From positions 186,001 to 250,000 of the forward strand of contig CAWFNW010000001.1 of assembly GCA_963817405.1 (NCBI GenBank): a stretch of 64,000 nucleotides of DNA, written 5' to 3'. The DNA comes from CAWFNW01 sp963817405. GTDB taxonomy: Bacteria; Actinomycetota; Coriobacteriia; Anaerosomatales; Anaerosomataceae. Positions 8,738 through 17,408 of this stretch are shown here, piece by piece; position 1 is the first letter of the stretch, and each line of letters begins with the position of its first letter. The notes under the pieces are model-generated. The model was not told the DNA's origin and searched no databases. It saw only the letters and a list, made by a program, of their open reading frames with translations. The translations under genes and the position numbers were made by a program.

Positions 8738-9558
8738 CGCGCACCGGCCAGAATCAGCATGTAGTAGGTCACGATCGAGACAAGGATGAGGCTGTCGAAG
8801 CGGTCCAGGAAGCCGCCGTGGCCGGGCAGGAGCGCCCCGGAGTCCTTCACGCCGACCTCGCGCTTGAGGCGCGACTCGGCGAGGTCGCCGACGACGGCAG
8901 CCAGGGAGGCCGCCACGCCGACGCCGATGAGCGCTGCAAGCGTCATGTTCGTGTCGGTCACGTAGTACACGGCGACCCAAACGGCGACCGTCAGGAGCGA
9001 GCCGGCGATGAAGCCCTCCCAGGACTTCTTGGGCGAGATGTGCGGTGCGAGCTTGTGACGCCCGATGGCCGAGCCGACGAGGTACGCGAAGGAGTCGTTG
9101 GCCCAGACGCTCACGATGGTGGCAAGGGCGAGCTCGGTGCCGGCGTCGAGCTCCCTGATAAGGACGAAATGCGCAAGCGTGAATCCGACGTAGATCACAC
9201 CGAAGACGGTGACCGCCGTGTCAGTCGCACGCACCTGTCGAAGTGCCAGGTGCCACAGGAGCGAGAAGACGACGAGGATGCTGATGACCGCGGTGAGGCC
9301 GGGGAGCCCGTAGGCGGCGGCGCTCACGGGCATGGCCGCTACGGCGGCAAGGCCGAACACCTCGTTCGGGAGCCGTCGCTCGCGCCTGAGAATCGCGTAG
9401 AACTCGGCCGCGCCCGCAACCGCAACGACGGTCACGACCGCGGCGACGGCATAGGTTCCGCCGAACAGGATGCTCCCGAGGAACGCCACCCCGATGCCGA
9501 GCGCCGTGAGGAGCCTCGCGCCCAGGTCGCGGAGCGGGCGGTGCTGGTCAGCCGTCAC
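8734..9558 (-). CDS. cdsA: Phosphatidate cytidylyltransferase
   Basis: Makes CDP-diacylglycerol from phosphatidic acid and CTP, the branch point of phospholipid synthesis. The 274-residue protein is mostly hydrophobic with about eight membrane segments. The C-terminal signature (DSGALLPGHGGFLDRFDSL) and the preceding SPKKSWEGFIAG are clear. A GTG start at 9558 is chosen because GGAGGT lies 8 bases upstream, right at the uppS stop. Confidence 0.95.
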   Translation of the reverse strand: MTADQHRPLRDLGARLLTALGIGVAFLGSILFGGTYAVAAVVTVVAVAGAAEFYAILRRERRLPNEVFGLAAVAAMPVSAAAYGLPGLTAVISILVVFSLLWHLALRQVRATDTAVTVFGVIYVGFTLAHFVLIRELDAGTELALATIVSVWANDSFAYLVGSAIGRHKLAPHISPKKSWEGFIAGSLLTVAVWVAVYYVTDTNMTLAALIGVGVAASLAAVVGDLAESRLKREVGVKDSGALLPGHGGFLDRFDSLILVSIVTYYMLILAGAR

Positions 9559-9560
9559 GA

Positions 9561-10337
9561 CTATCGACCTCCGAACCGACGGTCGCGCGACTGGTAGTCG
9601 ATGACCGCGCGCAGGAGGTCGTGGCGCGAGAAGTCCGGCCAAAGTACACCGGTGACCCAGAGCTCGCTGTAGGCGATCTGCCAGAGCAGGAAGTTGGACA
9701 CGCGCATCTCGCCGCTGGTTCGTATCACGAGGTCCGGATCGGGCACGTCGGGCAGGTAGAGGTGGCCGGCAACCGTTGTTTCGTCGACGGTTGCCGGGTC
9801 GAGCTCGCCGGAGGCGGCTTTGATGGCGATCCGACGGGTGGCTTCGGCGATCTCCAAGCGGCCACCGTAATTGAGTGCGACGATGAGCACCAGGCCGTCA
9901 TTGTCCTCGGTGGCAGCCTGGGCCCGCTCGAAGGTGGCCGCCGTCGCGGACGGGACACCCTCTTGCCGGCCAAGCACCATGAGCCGGACACCAAGGCGTT
10001 GCAGCGCCCCGAGCTCGCGCTCGAGCACCTCCACGAAGAGGTGCATGAGGCCGCTCACCTCGTCGCGAGGCCGATTCCAGTTCTCGCTCGAAAACGAGTA
10101 GATCGTGAGATAGCCGATACCAAGCTCGATGGATGCCGAGATGAGCTCGCGGACCGCCTTCGCGCCGGCACGGTGACCCGCGATACGGGGCAACCCCCGC
10201 CGCGCGGCCCAACGCCCGTTGCCGTCCATGATGACGGCGACGTGACGCGGTACTCGCTCGGGGTCAAGCTCGCCGAGCAGCTCCCGGTCGCGCTTGCTCT
10301 TGAAGAAGGCCTGAAGCGCCTCCGGCGTGGGTGTCAC
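9561..10337 (-). CDS. uppS: Undecaprenyl diphosphate synthase (isoprenyl transferase)
   Basis: Condenses isopentenyl units onto a prenyl primer to give the C55 carrier lipid for peptidoglycan. The 258-residue protein shows the catalytic loop VAVIMDGNGRWA (Asp at about 38), GHRAG, FSSENWNRP and the C-terminal RTSGEMRVSNFLLWQ. The GTG start at 10337 is preceded by GGAGGT inside the last codons of frr. Gene order frr-uppS-cdsA-dxr-rseP is strongly conserved in bacteria. Confidence 0.96.
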   Translation of the reverse strand: MTPTPEALQAFFKSKRDRELLGELDPERVPRHVAVIMDGNGRWAARRGLPRIAGHRAGAKAVRELISASIELGIGYLTIYSFSSENWNRPRDEVSGLMHLFVEVLERELGALQRLGVRLMVLGRQEGVPSATAATFERAQAATEDNDGLVLIVALNYGGRLEIAEATRRIAIKAASGELDPATVDETTVAGHLYLPDVPDPDLVIRTSGEMRVSNFLLWQIAYSELWVTGVLWPDFSRHDLLRAVIDYQSRDRRFGGR

Positions 10338-10344
10338 GTGGCCG

Positions 10345-10902
10345 TCAGACCTCCATGATCTCCTGCTCTTTGCGGCGCAGGATCTCGTCGATGTCCTTGA
10401 TGTGCGCGTCGGTCGCCTTCTGCACGTCGGTCTCGAGCCGCCTGAGATCGTCCTGCGAGATCTCGCCGTCCTTCTCCTGGCGCTTGAGCGCGTCGTTGAT
10501 GTCTCGCCGAATGTTGCGCACGGCTACCCGCGACTCCTCCGCGTAGTGCCGGCAGAGCTTCGCAAGGTCCTTGCGGCGCTCCTCGGTGAGCGGCGGGAAT
10601 GGCAGCCGGATCACCTGACCGTCATTGGAGGGGTTGAGGCCCAAGTCCGAGGCGAGAATCGCCTTCTCGATGGCATTCATGGCCGTGCGGTCGTACGGTG
10701 AGATGACGAGCATCTGCGGTTCCGGAGCGCTCACCGAGGCGATTTGCAGCAGCGGCGTCGACACGCCGTAGTACTCCACGGTGATCTTCTCAAGGATCGC
10801 CCCTGAGGCTCGTCCGGTCCGGACGCCCGCGAACTCGTGTGCGAGGGCCGCGACCGCCTTGTTCATGTGGTCGATGGCTTCTTCCAGGCTGCGCACGCTC
10901 AT
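10345..10902 (-). CDS. frr: Ribosome recycling factor
   Basis: Splits post-termination ribosomes together with EF-G. The length of 185 residues is exactly the family norm. The three-helix/beta two-domain protein shows RTGRASGAILEKITVEYYG near residues 30-50 and VAVRNIRRDIND near 130-141. It overlaps pyrH by 4 bases (ATGA), so the two are probably co-translated. Confidence 0.97.
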   Translation of the reverse strand: MSVRSLEEAIDHMNKAVAALAHEFAGVRTGRASGAILEKITVEYYGVSTPLLQIASVSAPEPQMLVISPYDRTAMNAIEKAILASDLGLNPSNDGQVIRLPFPPLTEERRKDLAKLCRHYAEESRVAVRNIRRDINDALKRQEKDGEISQDDLRRLETDVQKATDAHIKDIDEILRRKEQEIMEV

Positions 10903-11624
10903 GAGCGTCCTCCTCTGACGATCGTGCCGACCGGCTCGCCACGCAGAGCGCGCTCGATATAGCCGGGCTTCTCCATGTTGAACACGATGATGGGCAGGTC
11001 GTTGTCCATGCAGAGCGTTATCGCGGTGCTGTCCATGACCGCAAGACCGCGATAGAGAACGTCCATGTATGTGAGCTCGTCGAACTTCACGGCGTCCGGG
11101 TGCTTCTTCGGGTCGGCGTCATACACGCCGTCGACCTTGGTCGCCTTCATGATGCAGTCCGCGCCGACCTCGAGGGCGCGAAGCGCTGCCGTGGTGTCGG
11201 TCGTGAAGTAGGGATTGCCCGTACCGGCGGCGAAGATGACGGTCCGACCCTTCTCGAGGTGCCGAATCGCGCGGCGCCTGATGTACGGCTCGGCCACCGC
11301 TTGCATCTGGATGGCGGACATCACGCGGGTGAAGACGCCCGCACGCTCGAGTGCGTCCTGCAAGGCGAGGCCGTTCATGACCGTCGCGAGCATGCCCATG
11401 AAGTCCGCTTGCGAGCGGTCCATGCCCGAAGACGCCGCGGCGAGTCCGCGGAAGATGTTTCCGCCGCCAACCACGATGGCCACCTCGATACCCGCGTCGC
11501 GAACCGAGCGGATCTGTGAGGACAGCATGTCCAGGACCTTCGGGTCGATGCCATATCCGGCATCCCCCATGAGCGCCTCTCCGGAAAGCTTCAGCAAGAC
11601 ACGGCTGAACTGGAACTCGGACAT
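10899..11624 (-). CDS. pyrH: Uridylate kinase
   Basis: Phosphorylates UMP to UDP in pyrimidine synthesis; bacterial PyrH belongs to the amino-acid kinase family. The 241-residue protein shows LLKLSGEAL at the N-terminus, VVGGGNIFRG for phosphate binding and GTGNPYFTTDT in the C-terminal half. The ATG at 11624 is chosen over an upstream GTG/ATG at 11642 because GGAGGG lies directly upstream and the family starts there. It is separated from tsf by a strong hairpin. Confidence 0.96.
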   Translation of the reverse strand: MSEFQFSRVLLKLSGEALMGDAGYGIDPKVLDMLSSQIRSVRDAGIEVAIVVGGGNIFRGLAAASSGMDRSQADFMGMLATVMNGLALQDALERAGVFTRVMSAIQMQAVAEPYIRRRAIRHLEKGRTVIFAAGTGNPYFTTDTTAALRALEVGADCIMKATKVDGVYDADPKKHPDAVKFDELTYMDVLYRGLAVMDSTAITLCMDNDLPIIVFNMEKPGYIERALRGEPVGTIVRGGRS

Positions 11625-11678
11625 GACCCTCCCCACTTCCAAGCGCTGCCGCGCCTCTCGTCCACCGTCCAGATTCTA

Positions 11679-11716
11679 GAACAACGGAGCGGTACGTGCG
11701 CACCGCTCCGTTGTTC
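11679..11716 (-). terminator. Strong hairpin between tsf and pyrH
   Basis: A perfect 15-base inverted repeat (11679-11693 with 11702-11716) encloses an 8-base loop. On the minus strand it lies 20 bases after the tsf stop. No T-run follows (TCTAGAATCTGG), so it may be a partial terminator or an RNA-processing signal that lowers pyrH expression relative to rpsB-tsf. Confidence 0.6.
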
Positions 11717-11736
11717 GCGTGTCAGATGTGCGGTTC

Positions 11737-12639
11737 TTAGCAGGCCTCGTCGGCGGCCTCGTTGGTCTCGCCAAGCGCGTACCGGTCGAATCCGACGATC
11801 GTGATCGTGTCGTCGAGCTCCTTGCCGACCTGTGCGGCGAGATCGCTCACGCTGATATCGGGGTTCTTCACGAAGAGCTGCTCGGTCAGGCAGACCTCCT
11901 TGTAGAACTTGTGGATCCGGCCCTCCGCCATCTTCTGCTGGATCGCTTCAGGCTTGCCAGACTCGGCGGCCTGCGCGCGGTAGATCGAGAGCTCATGTTC
12001 GACCACAGCGGGGTCGACGGCGTCTCGGCCGACAGCCATCGGCGCGGCGGCTGCGACCTGCATAGCGACGTCCTTGATGAATGTGTGGAGGGCAGGATTC
12101 GACGCGGTCGCGGGGTTCGCGAACGCGACCTCGACGAGCACGCCCATTCTGCCGCCCATATGGATATAGCTGCCGAGGGCGCCCGTCTCGCCCACCGAGC
12201 GACGCACAAAGCGCGTGATGCCCATGTTCTCGCCGAGCTTGCTCACGACCTCGCCCAGAACCTCCTGCACGGTGTGCTCGCGCCCGGTGAATGTCTGGTC
12301 TTTGAGCTCTTCGAGGTCGGCAGGCGCAGCCGCAGCGATGTGCGCGGCGAGATCGGCCACGAATCTTTGGAACTCGGCGTTGCGGCCGACGAAGTCCGTC
12401 TCGCTGTTGACTTCGACGAGCACACCGGTGCGCGCATCGTCGGAGACGAAGGCGGCAATGGTGCCCTCGTTCGTAGCACGGCCGGCCTTCTTGGCGAGTG
12501 CGGCCAGGCCGCGGGTACGCAGAATGTCGACGGCGGCGTCAAGGTCGCACGAGGCCTCGGCGAGCGCCTTCTTGCAGTCCATCATGCCTGCGCCGGTCAT
12601 CTCGCGCAGGTCCTTCACCATCTTCGCGGTGATCTCCAT
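11737..12639 (-). CDS. tsf: Elongation factor Ts
   Basis: Nucleotide exchange factor for EF-Tu. The 300-residue protein starts with a UBA-like domain containing the signatures LREMTGAGMMDCKKALAEA and ALAKKAGRATNEG, followed by EVNSETDFVGRN in the core domain. The ATG at 12639 is preceded by CAGGAGG. It follows rpsB directly, the standard arrangement. Confidence 0.97.
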   Translation of the reverse strand: MEITAKMVKDLREMTGAGMMDCKKALAEASCDLDAAVDILRTRGLAALAKKAGRATNEGTIAAFVSDDARTGVLVEVNSETDFVGRNAEFQRFVADLAAHIAAAAPADLEELKDQTFTGREHTVQEVLGEVVSKLGENMGITRFVRRSVGETGALGSYIHMGGRMGVLVEVAFANPATASNPALHTFIKDVAMQVAAAAPMAVGRDAVDPAVVEHELSIYRAQAAESGKPEAIQQKMAEGRIHKFYKEVCLTEQLFVKNPDISVSDLAAQVGKELDDTITIVGFDRYALGETNEAADEAC

Positions 12640-12687
12640 CGGTCCTCCTGATGTGGTGTGGTCGTGAAGTCGTCCGGACGCGAGAGG

Positions 12688-13536
12688 CTAGGCCTCGGGC
12701 TCCTCGACGGACGGCTCCGCTTCGCGTGCGGGGCTCTCGGCGACGACGGGCTCTGCCGGGGCCCCTTCTATGGGAGCAGCAGCGTCGACCGGCGCGGCCG
12801 CGACCTCCGCGGCAGGCACGTCGGCATCGACCGGCGGCTCCACGTGGATGCCTGCAGCAGCGCGTCCCTCGATGCAGGCGTCAGCGATGACGCGCGCAAT
12901 GAGTGCGACCGAGCGGATGGCGTCGTCGTTGCCCGGAATGACCCAGTCGATCTCGTCGGGATCGGAGTTGGTATCGGCGAGGCCGATGACCGGGATCTTC
13001 AGCCGGCGCGCCTCAGCGATGGCGATCACTTCCCGCTTGGTGTCGACGACGAAGACGGCGGCAGGCACCTCGGTCATATCCCGGATGCCGTTCAGGTTCT
13101 TCTGGAGCTTCTCGAGCTCGGCACGGAGCTTGAGAGCCTCCTTCTTGGGGAGGCTCGCCATGCGGCCGTCCTCTTCCATGGTCTCGAGCTCGACCATGCG
13201 TGCGATCCGCTTGCGGATCGTTACGAAGTTCGTGAGCATGCCACCGAGCCAGCGCTGCGTGACATACGGCATGCCGGCACGGGCGGCCTCGCGGCTGATC
13301 GGCTCCTGCGCCTGCTTCTTCGTGCCGATAAACAGCACGCTTCCGCCGCGCGAGGCAAGATCGCGCACGAAGCGGAACGTCGCGTCGATCTCACGGAGCG
13401 AACGCTGGAGGTCGATGATGTAGATGCCGTTACGCTCGGTGAAGATGTACGGCTTCATCTTCGGGTTCCAGCGGCGGGTCTGATGTCCGAAGTGGACACC
13501 TGCTTCGAGCAACGCCTTCATCGATACTGCGGCCAT
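12688..13536 (-). CDS. rpsB: 30S ribosomal protein S2 with an acidic Ala/Pro/Glu tail
   Basis: Ribosomal protein uS2 on the 30S head. Residues 1-225 are the normal S2 fold (LLEAGVHFGHQTRRWNPKM, FIGTKKQAQ, RWLGGMLTNF, IPVIGLADTNSDP). Residues 226-282 are a low-complexity Ala/Pro/Glu/Val extension of unknown role. The ATG at 13536 (MAAVSMKALLEAG) is preceded by AGAGAGGA; the longer upstream reading has no support. Confidence 0.96.
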   Translation of the reverse strand: MAAVSMKALLEAGVHFGHQTRRWNPKMKPYIFTERNGIYIIDLQRSLREIDATFRFVRDLASRGGSVLFIGTKKQAQEPISREAARAGMPYVTQRWLGGMLTNFVTIRKRIARMVELETMEEDGRMASLPKKEALKLRAELEKLQKNLNGIRDMTEVPAAVFVVDTKREVIAIAEARRLKIPVIGLADTNSDPDEIDWVIPGNDDAIRSVALIARVIADACIEGRAAAGIHVEPPVDADVPAAEVAAAPVDAAAPIEGAPAEPVVAESPAREAEPSVEEPEA

Positions 13537-13660
13537 GGTGGTTCCTCTCTGTCGGTTGCTGCTTCCGTCCGCGTCATCCCCTGGGTCGCTTCCCGCCTTG
13601 GCCACAAGGCGGGTCACCGGCGATCAGAGTCGGCAGACGTGCTTGGTGACGAACCGCAAC

Positions 13661-13689
13661 ACAATACCATACGGCACGGTGCAGATGAA
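13661..13689 (-). promoter_or_regulatory. Possible rpsB-tsf promoter
   Basis: On the minus strand TTCATC (13689-13684), a 17-base spacer and TATTGT (13666-13661). The -35 box is weak. It lies downstream of the terminator pair and about 125 bases ahead of rpsB, leaving room for a regulatory leader, as S2 often autoregulates its mRNA (family knowledge, not shown here). Confidence 0.35.
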
Positions 13690-13701
13690 GAACGAATCGA
13701 G

Positions 13702-13732
13702 GCGGGCGGCGCCGGCGGTTGGCGCCGCCCGC
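13702..13732 (-). terminator. Hairpin terminator after the response regulator
   Basis: A perfect 12-base GC-rich stem (13702-13713 with 13721-13732) with a 7-base loop. On the minus strand it is followed by CTCGATTCGTTCTTC, moderately T-rich. A second hairpin, 13732-13739 with 13749-13756 (CAGTCTCC/GGAGACTG), immediately precedes it. Together they plausibly end the operon that finishes with the sigma factor and response regulator. Confidence 0.55.
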
Positions 13733-13864
13733 AGTCTCCGCTACCGGAGGAGACTGGCACGGTCAGGGGCGGGTCCGGCGGCGCTGGGCGCAGCAAGCCG
13801 GACGTTGCAGCGAAGCTGGAACCCCCTGAGTGGGTCTATACCCGTTCGGTCGCCGGAGTCTCGC

Positions 13865-14245
13865 TCAGACGAGCATGAGAGAGACGGCCTGGACAACCGC
13901 GTCGGGCGACGAGGTGCTCTTTGCGAGCACTCGCTGCGCACCCGCGGAGAGCGCGGCCTCCCACTCGCGGGGGTCGATGGTGTTCGTGAGGACGATTGCA
14001 GGCGGGGCAGTCTGTGGGAAGTCGGTGCGGAGGCGATCGAGGATCTCGAGCCCGCTCATGTCCGGGAGAATGAGGTCCAGCAGAACGACGTCGTAGCGTG
14101 CGGCCGCACAGAGGCCAAGCGCGTCGCGACCGGTCCGCGCACGGTCGACGTGATAACCGGCGGTCATGAGGCGCTCGCCGTAGATACGAGCCATGAGATC
14201 GACGTCCTCGACGAGGAGAACGCGGACGGGCGCGATCCCATCCAT
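13865..14245 (-). CDS. Single-domain response regulator (CheY-like receiver)
   Basis: 126-residue stand-alone receiver domain with no output domain. All signature residues are present: acidic pair Glu13/Asp14, phospho-acceptor Asp57 in VVLLDLILPD, the Thr of LTN at about 88 and Lys109 in LAKS. It starts 2 bases after the stop of the WhiG/FliA-type sigma gene, so the two are made together. No histidine kinase is nearby. A role in controlling the sigma factor, or as a phospho-switch for another partner, is inference. Confidence 0.88.
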   Translation of the reverse strand: MDGIAPVRVLLVEDVDLMARIYGERLMTAGYHVDRARTGRDALGLCAAARYDVVLLDLILPDMSGLEILDRLRTDFPQTAPPAIVLTNTIDPREWEAALSAGAQRVLAKSTSSPDAVVQAVSLMLV

Positions 14246-14247
14246 CG

Positions 14248-15039
14248 CTACGCCACCGGCGCGAATCCTTGTGCCGCATGCAGGCGAGCACGCAGACGCA
14301 AGACGGCCTTGGTGTGGAGCTGACTGACGCGTGACTCGGTCACGCCAAGCACTGCGCCAATCTCCTTGAGCGTGAGCCCTTCGTAGTAGTAGAGAGCGAC
14401 GACGACCTTCTCACGTTCGGGCAGGCGCTCGATGGCGCCGGCGAGGATCTCCTTGACTTCGGTGCCCTCGAAGACGGCGGAGGGATCCTCGGCATTTTCG
14501 TCCTTGATTGACGCCGCGCCCGGACCTCGGTCTTCGTGATCCGCGTTTCCGGACCACAACTCTTCGAACGAGACCACTGACGTGTAGGAGAGCTTCGTGA
14601 GGATGTCTTGCAGCTCCTTCTCGCTGATTCCCATCTCCTGCGCCACCTCGGCGTCCGATGGGTTGCGCTTCAGCCGGTTTTCGAGCGTGATGTAGGCCCG
14701 CTCGATCTCACGCGACCGGGCGCGGACAGAGCGCGGCACCCAGTCGAGTGCGCGAAGTTCATCGATGATCGCGCCCTTGATGCGTGCGATCGCGTAGGTC
14801 TCGAACTTGATGCCCCGCTCGGGATTGAACTTCTCGATCGCGTCGATCAGCCCGAAGACGCCATACGAGATCAGATCGGCGGTCTCGACGGACTGCGGCA
14901 GGTTCGACGAAAGCCGACCCGCCACGTACTTCACGAGCGGCGAGTAGTTGAGGATGAGCTTGTCTCGTGCATCGGAGTCACCCTGCTCCTTGTACGCCGC
15001 CCAGCAGGCGGTGATGTCTCCGGTGCCTTGGGACCTCAT
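14248..15039 (-). CDS. whiG: FliA/WhiG-family alternative sigma factor
   Basis: 263-residue sigma-70-family protein of the FliA/WhiG (sigma-28) type. Region 2 is at about 25-95 (YSPLVKYVAGRLSSNLP, ADLISYGVFGLIDAIEKFNPERGIKFETYA is the recognisable block, in two parts), region 3 at about 100-175 and region 4 at about 205-258 with the helix-turn-helix LTLKEIGAVLGVTESRVSQLH. The 'IKGAIIDELRALDWVPRSVR' block is typical. It overlaps xerC by 4 bases and is followed by the receiver protein. Whether it controls motility or development cannot be told here; no flagellar genes are in the window. Confidence 0.9.
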   Translation of the reverse strand: MRSQGTGDITACWAAYKEQGDSDARDKLILNYSPLVKYVAGRLSSNLPQSVETADLISYGVFGLIDAIEKFNPERGIKFETYAIARIKGAIIDELRALDWVPRSVRARSREIERAYITLENRLKRNPSDAEVAQEMGISEKELQDILTKLSYTSVVSFEELWSGNADHEDRGPGAASIKDENAEDPSAVFEGTEVKEILAGAIERLPEREKVVVALYYYEGLTLKEIGAVLGVTESRVSQLHTKAVLRLRARLHAAQGFAPVA

Positions 15040-15965
15040 CGGGCGTTGCCCCCCGCCTCGCCTCTTGGATGTGCCTGGCGGTGTACGTCCCGCAACCGCC
15101 CAACGCTCAGGTGAGTATAAATCTGGGTCGTTGACAGGGCAACGTGACCGAGCAGCTCCTGCACGGTGCGGAGGTCGGCACCCCCTTCAAGGAGGTGCGT
15201 GGCGAAACTGTGACGGAGCGCGTGGGGCGACAGATCGAGCCGCTCCCCGGTTGCCAGCAGGTAGCGCTTCATGAGTCGTCGGACCGCGCCGGTCGAGAGC
15301 CGGTCACCCGAGCGGTTCAGGAAGACCGCATCGGGCGTCTGCTGCTTGCGAAGGCGCGGTCGCGAATCGGCGAGGTACGCCCGAACCACCGACACGGCGG
15401 CCTGATGAAGCGGCACAATGCGCTCCTTTGACCCCTTGCCGAGCACGGTCATCCGCCCGTGCGCGAGATCGAGGTCGGCGAGGTCAAGGCCGACGAGTTC
15501 GGCCACGCGAGCCCCGCTCGCATACAGGAGCTCGAGTATGGCCCGGTCTCTGAGACCAAGTGGCGTCGTCGCGGCGGGTGCCTCGATGAGGGCAGACAGG
15601 GCCTCAGGCGTGGCGGCGACGGGAAGCCGCGACTGGCGACGCGGCGTCGCGACGACCGCAGCGGGGCTGCCGGGCGCGAGACCCTGCTGGCTCAGAAACG
15701 CGTGGAACGCCCGCAGCGCGGAGAGCTTGCGTGCGATCGTGCTTCTCGCGTAGCGCGCGCGGTCGAGCTCGGCGAGATAGCCACGAAGATCACGGTAGCC
15801 CACCGTCTGCGGGTGCTTCCCGGCACGTTCGCACCAGTCGGCGTACTGCGCGAGATCGGTGGCGTAGGCGCGCACGGTCGCCGGCGAAGCGTTCCGCACG
15901 ACCGTGAGGTGGGTGATGTACCGGTCGATGAGTTCTCCGACGGGCAGCATCTCGGAATCTGTCAC
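15036..15965 (-). CDS. xerC: Tyrosine recombinase XerC/XerD
   Basis: Site-specific recombinase that resolves chromosome dimers at dif. The 309-residue protein has the SAM-like N-terminal domain (about 10-95) and the catalytic domain with Arg in ASGARVAELVGL, Lys in LGKGSKER, HALRHSFATHLLEGG, LLGH and the nucleophile Tyr in TQIYTHL. It starts 4 bases inside the trmFO 3' end and overlaps the sigma gene by 4 bases. XerC versus XerD cannot be decided from this protein alone; the trmFO-xerC order favours XerC. Confidence 0.93.
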   Translation of the reverse strand: MTDSEMLPVGELIDRYITHLTVVRNASPATVRAYATDLAQYADWCERAGKHPQTVGYRDLRGYLAELDRARYARSTIARKLSALRAFHAFLSQQGLAPGSPAAVVATPRRQSRLPVAATPEALSALIEAPAATTPLGLRDRAILELLYASGARVAELVGLDLADLDLAHGRMTVLGKGSKERIVPLHQAAVSVVRAYLADSRPRLRKQQTPDAVFLNRSGDRLSTGAVRRLMKRYLLATGERLDLSPHALRHSFATHLLEGGADLRTVQELLGHVALSTTQIYTHLSVGRLRDVHRQAHPRGEAGGNAR

Positions 15966-17338
15966 TCGGCATCTCCACCCCTGCGGAGCAGCTCAAGGGC
16001 GTGGCGGGGGGCCTGCAAGAGTCCGTCATGAGCGCTCGCGTAGGCGCGGATGGCGCGCTGGCCGCGTTCGGCGAACGCACGGTGCCGCTCGCGCTTGCTG
16101 CGGACGGGCGGCTCCAGCGGCGGCAGGAGCCCGAAGTTGACATGCATGGGCTGATACGGCTGGGTTGCCGGATTTGTAGCGTACGTGAGGAGGGCGCCGA
16201 GGGCGGTCTCACCGGGAAGGGCCTCGAACGGGCGCCCGGCGCGTTGGGCAGCGATCGCGAGCCCCGCGATGAGTCCCGTTGCCGCTGCCTCGAGGTAGCC
16301 TTCCGTTCCCGAGAGCTGACCGACCACGCGGATTCGCGGTTCGCGGCGCACGCTGAGATCGGGGTCAAGCACACGCGGTGCATCGATGAACGTATTGCGA
16401 TGCATGACGCCGAAGCGGAGGAACTCCGCACGGTCGAGACCGGGGACGAGGGCGAAGACGCGACGCTGCTCAGGGAAGGTGAGATTGGTCTGGCACCCGA
16501 CGAGGTTGTACGCGGTGCGCGCAGCGTTCTCCGCGCGGAGCTGCAGAACCGCCCACGGACGGCGACCGCTGCGCGGGTCGATCAGGCCGACGGGTTTCAT
16601 CGGTCCGAATCGGAGTGCGTCCGCGCCGCGCCGCGCGATCTCCTCGATAGGCTGGCACGCCTGGAAGAGGTCGGTCGTCTCGAAGTCCTTCAGCACGACG
16701 CGCTCGGCGGCGACAAGCTCGGCGATGAAACGTTCGTACTCGTCCCGCTCGAACGGGCAGTTGAGGTAGTCGTGCCCCTCCCCTTTCCCGTAGCGCGATG
16801 CCGGGAACGCGATCGACCGGTCGACCGTCGCAGCGTCAACGATGGGCGCTGCGGCGTCGAAGAACGCAAGGCGCCCGGCGCCGACGGCATCGGAGAGCGC
16901 AGGTTCGAGTGCCGGCGAGGTCAGCGGTCCGGTGGCGATCACTACGTCGCCGGATCCGGGTAGAGCGTCGGCTTGGTCACGGACCACGTCGATGAGCGGA
17001 TGCGCCATAAGCGCTTGGGTGATGATCGCGGAGAAGATCGCGCGGTCGACGGCGAGCGCCGTTCCGGCCGGCACTGCGGTCTCGCGTGCAGCGGCGAGGA
17101 CGAGACTTCCCAGATGACCGAGTTCGTACTTGAGCATCCCGGGAGCAGTCGCGGGGTCGGTGCTCTTGAGGGAGTTGGAGCACACGAGCTCGGCGAAGTC
17201 ACCGCCGTGGTGCGCCGGAGCATGTGGCGATGGCCGCATCTCGACAAGGCGCACCGGGATGTCGCGCACGGCAAGCTGCCACGCGGCTTCCGAGCCGGAG
17301 ATACCCGCCCCGATGACCGTCACTGCTTCTTCGCGCAC
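15962..17338 (-). CDS. trmFO: Methylenetetrahydrofolate-tRNA (uracil-54-C5) methyltransferase TrmFO
   Basis: Folate- and FAD-dependent enzyme that makes ribothymidine at position 54 of tRNA. It shows the FAD motif VIGAGISGSEAAWQLA near the N-terminus, the first catalytic Cys in FAELVCSNSLKS and the second in FQACQPIEEIA, plus QLSGTEGYLEAAATGLIAG near the end. The start is uncertain: GTG at 17338 or GTG at 17323 (VTVIGAG), both with weak ribosome-binding sites. It sits between dprA and xerC, as in many Firmicutes. Confidence 0.93.
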   Translation of the reverse strand: MREEAVTVIGAGISGSEAAWQLAVRDIPVRLVEMRPSPHAPAHHGGDFAELVCSNSLKSTDPATAPGMLKYELGHLGSLVLAAARETAVPAGTALAVDRAIFSAIITQALMAHPLIDVVRDQADALPGSGDVVIATGPLTSPALEPALSDAVGAGRLAFFDAAAPIVDAATVDRSIAFPASRYGKGEGHDYLNCPFERDEYERFIAELVAAERVVLKDFETTDLFQACQPIEEIARRGADALRFGPMKPVGLIDPRSGRRPWAVLQLRAENAARTAYNLVGCQTNLTFPEQRRVFALVPGLDRAEFLRFGVMHRNTFIDAPRVLDPDLSVRREPRIRVVGQLSGTEGYLEAAATGLIAGLAIAAQRAGRPFEALPGETALGALLTYATNPATQPYQPMHVNFGLLPPLEPPVRSKRERHRAFAERGQRAIRAYASAHDGLLQAPRHALELLRRGGDAE

Positions 17339-17408
17339 AACCGCCCGTCCCGTTCGTCGACCGTCGGGTGCATTGTACGGGAACTCGGGACGCGGGGCGT
17401 TTGCGATG

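Larger units (their letters stand above)
13537..13864. other. 328-base intergenic region between the response regulator and rpsB
   Basis: No gene is seen. Read on the minus strand after the response-regulator stop, it holds two abutting hairpins (13732-13756, 8-base stem; 13702-13732, 12-base GC stem), followed by a possible rpsB promoter with TATTGT at 13666-13661 and TTCATC at 13689-13684, 17 bases apart. A GC repeat at 13594-13612 (CCCGCCTTG/CAAGGCGGG) could form a hairpin in the rpsB leader. Confidence 0.5.
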
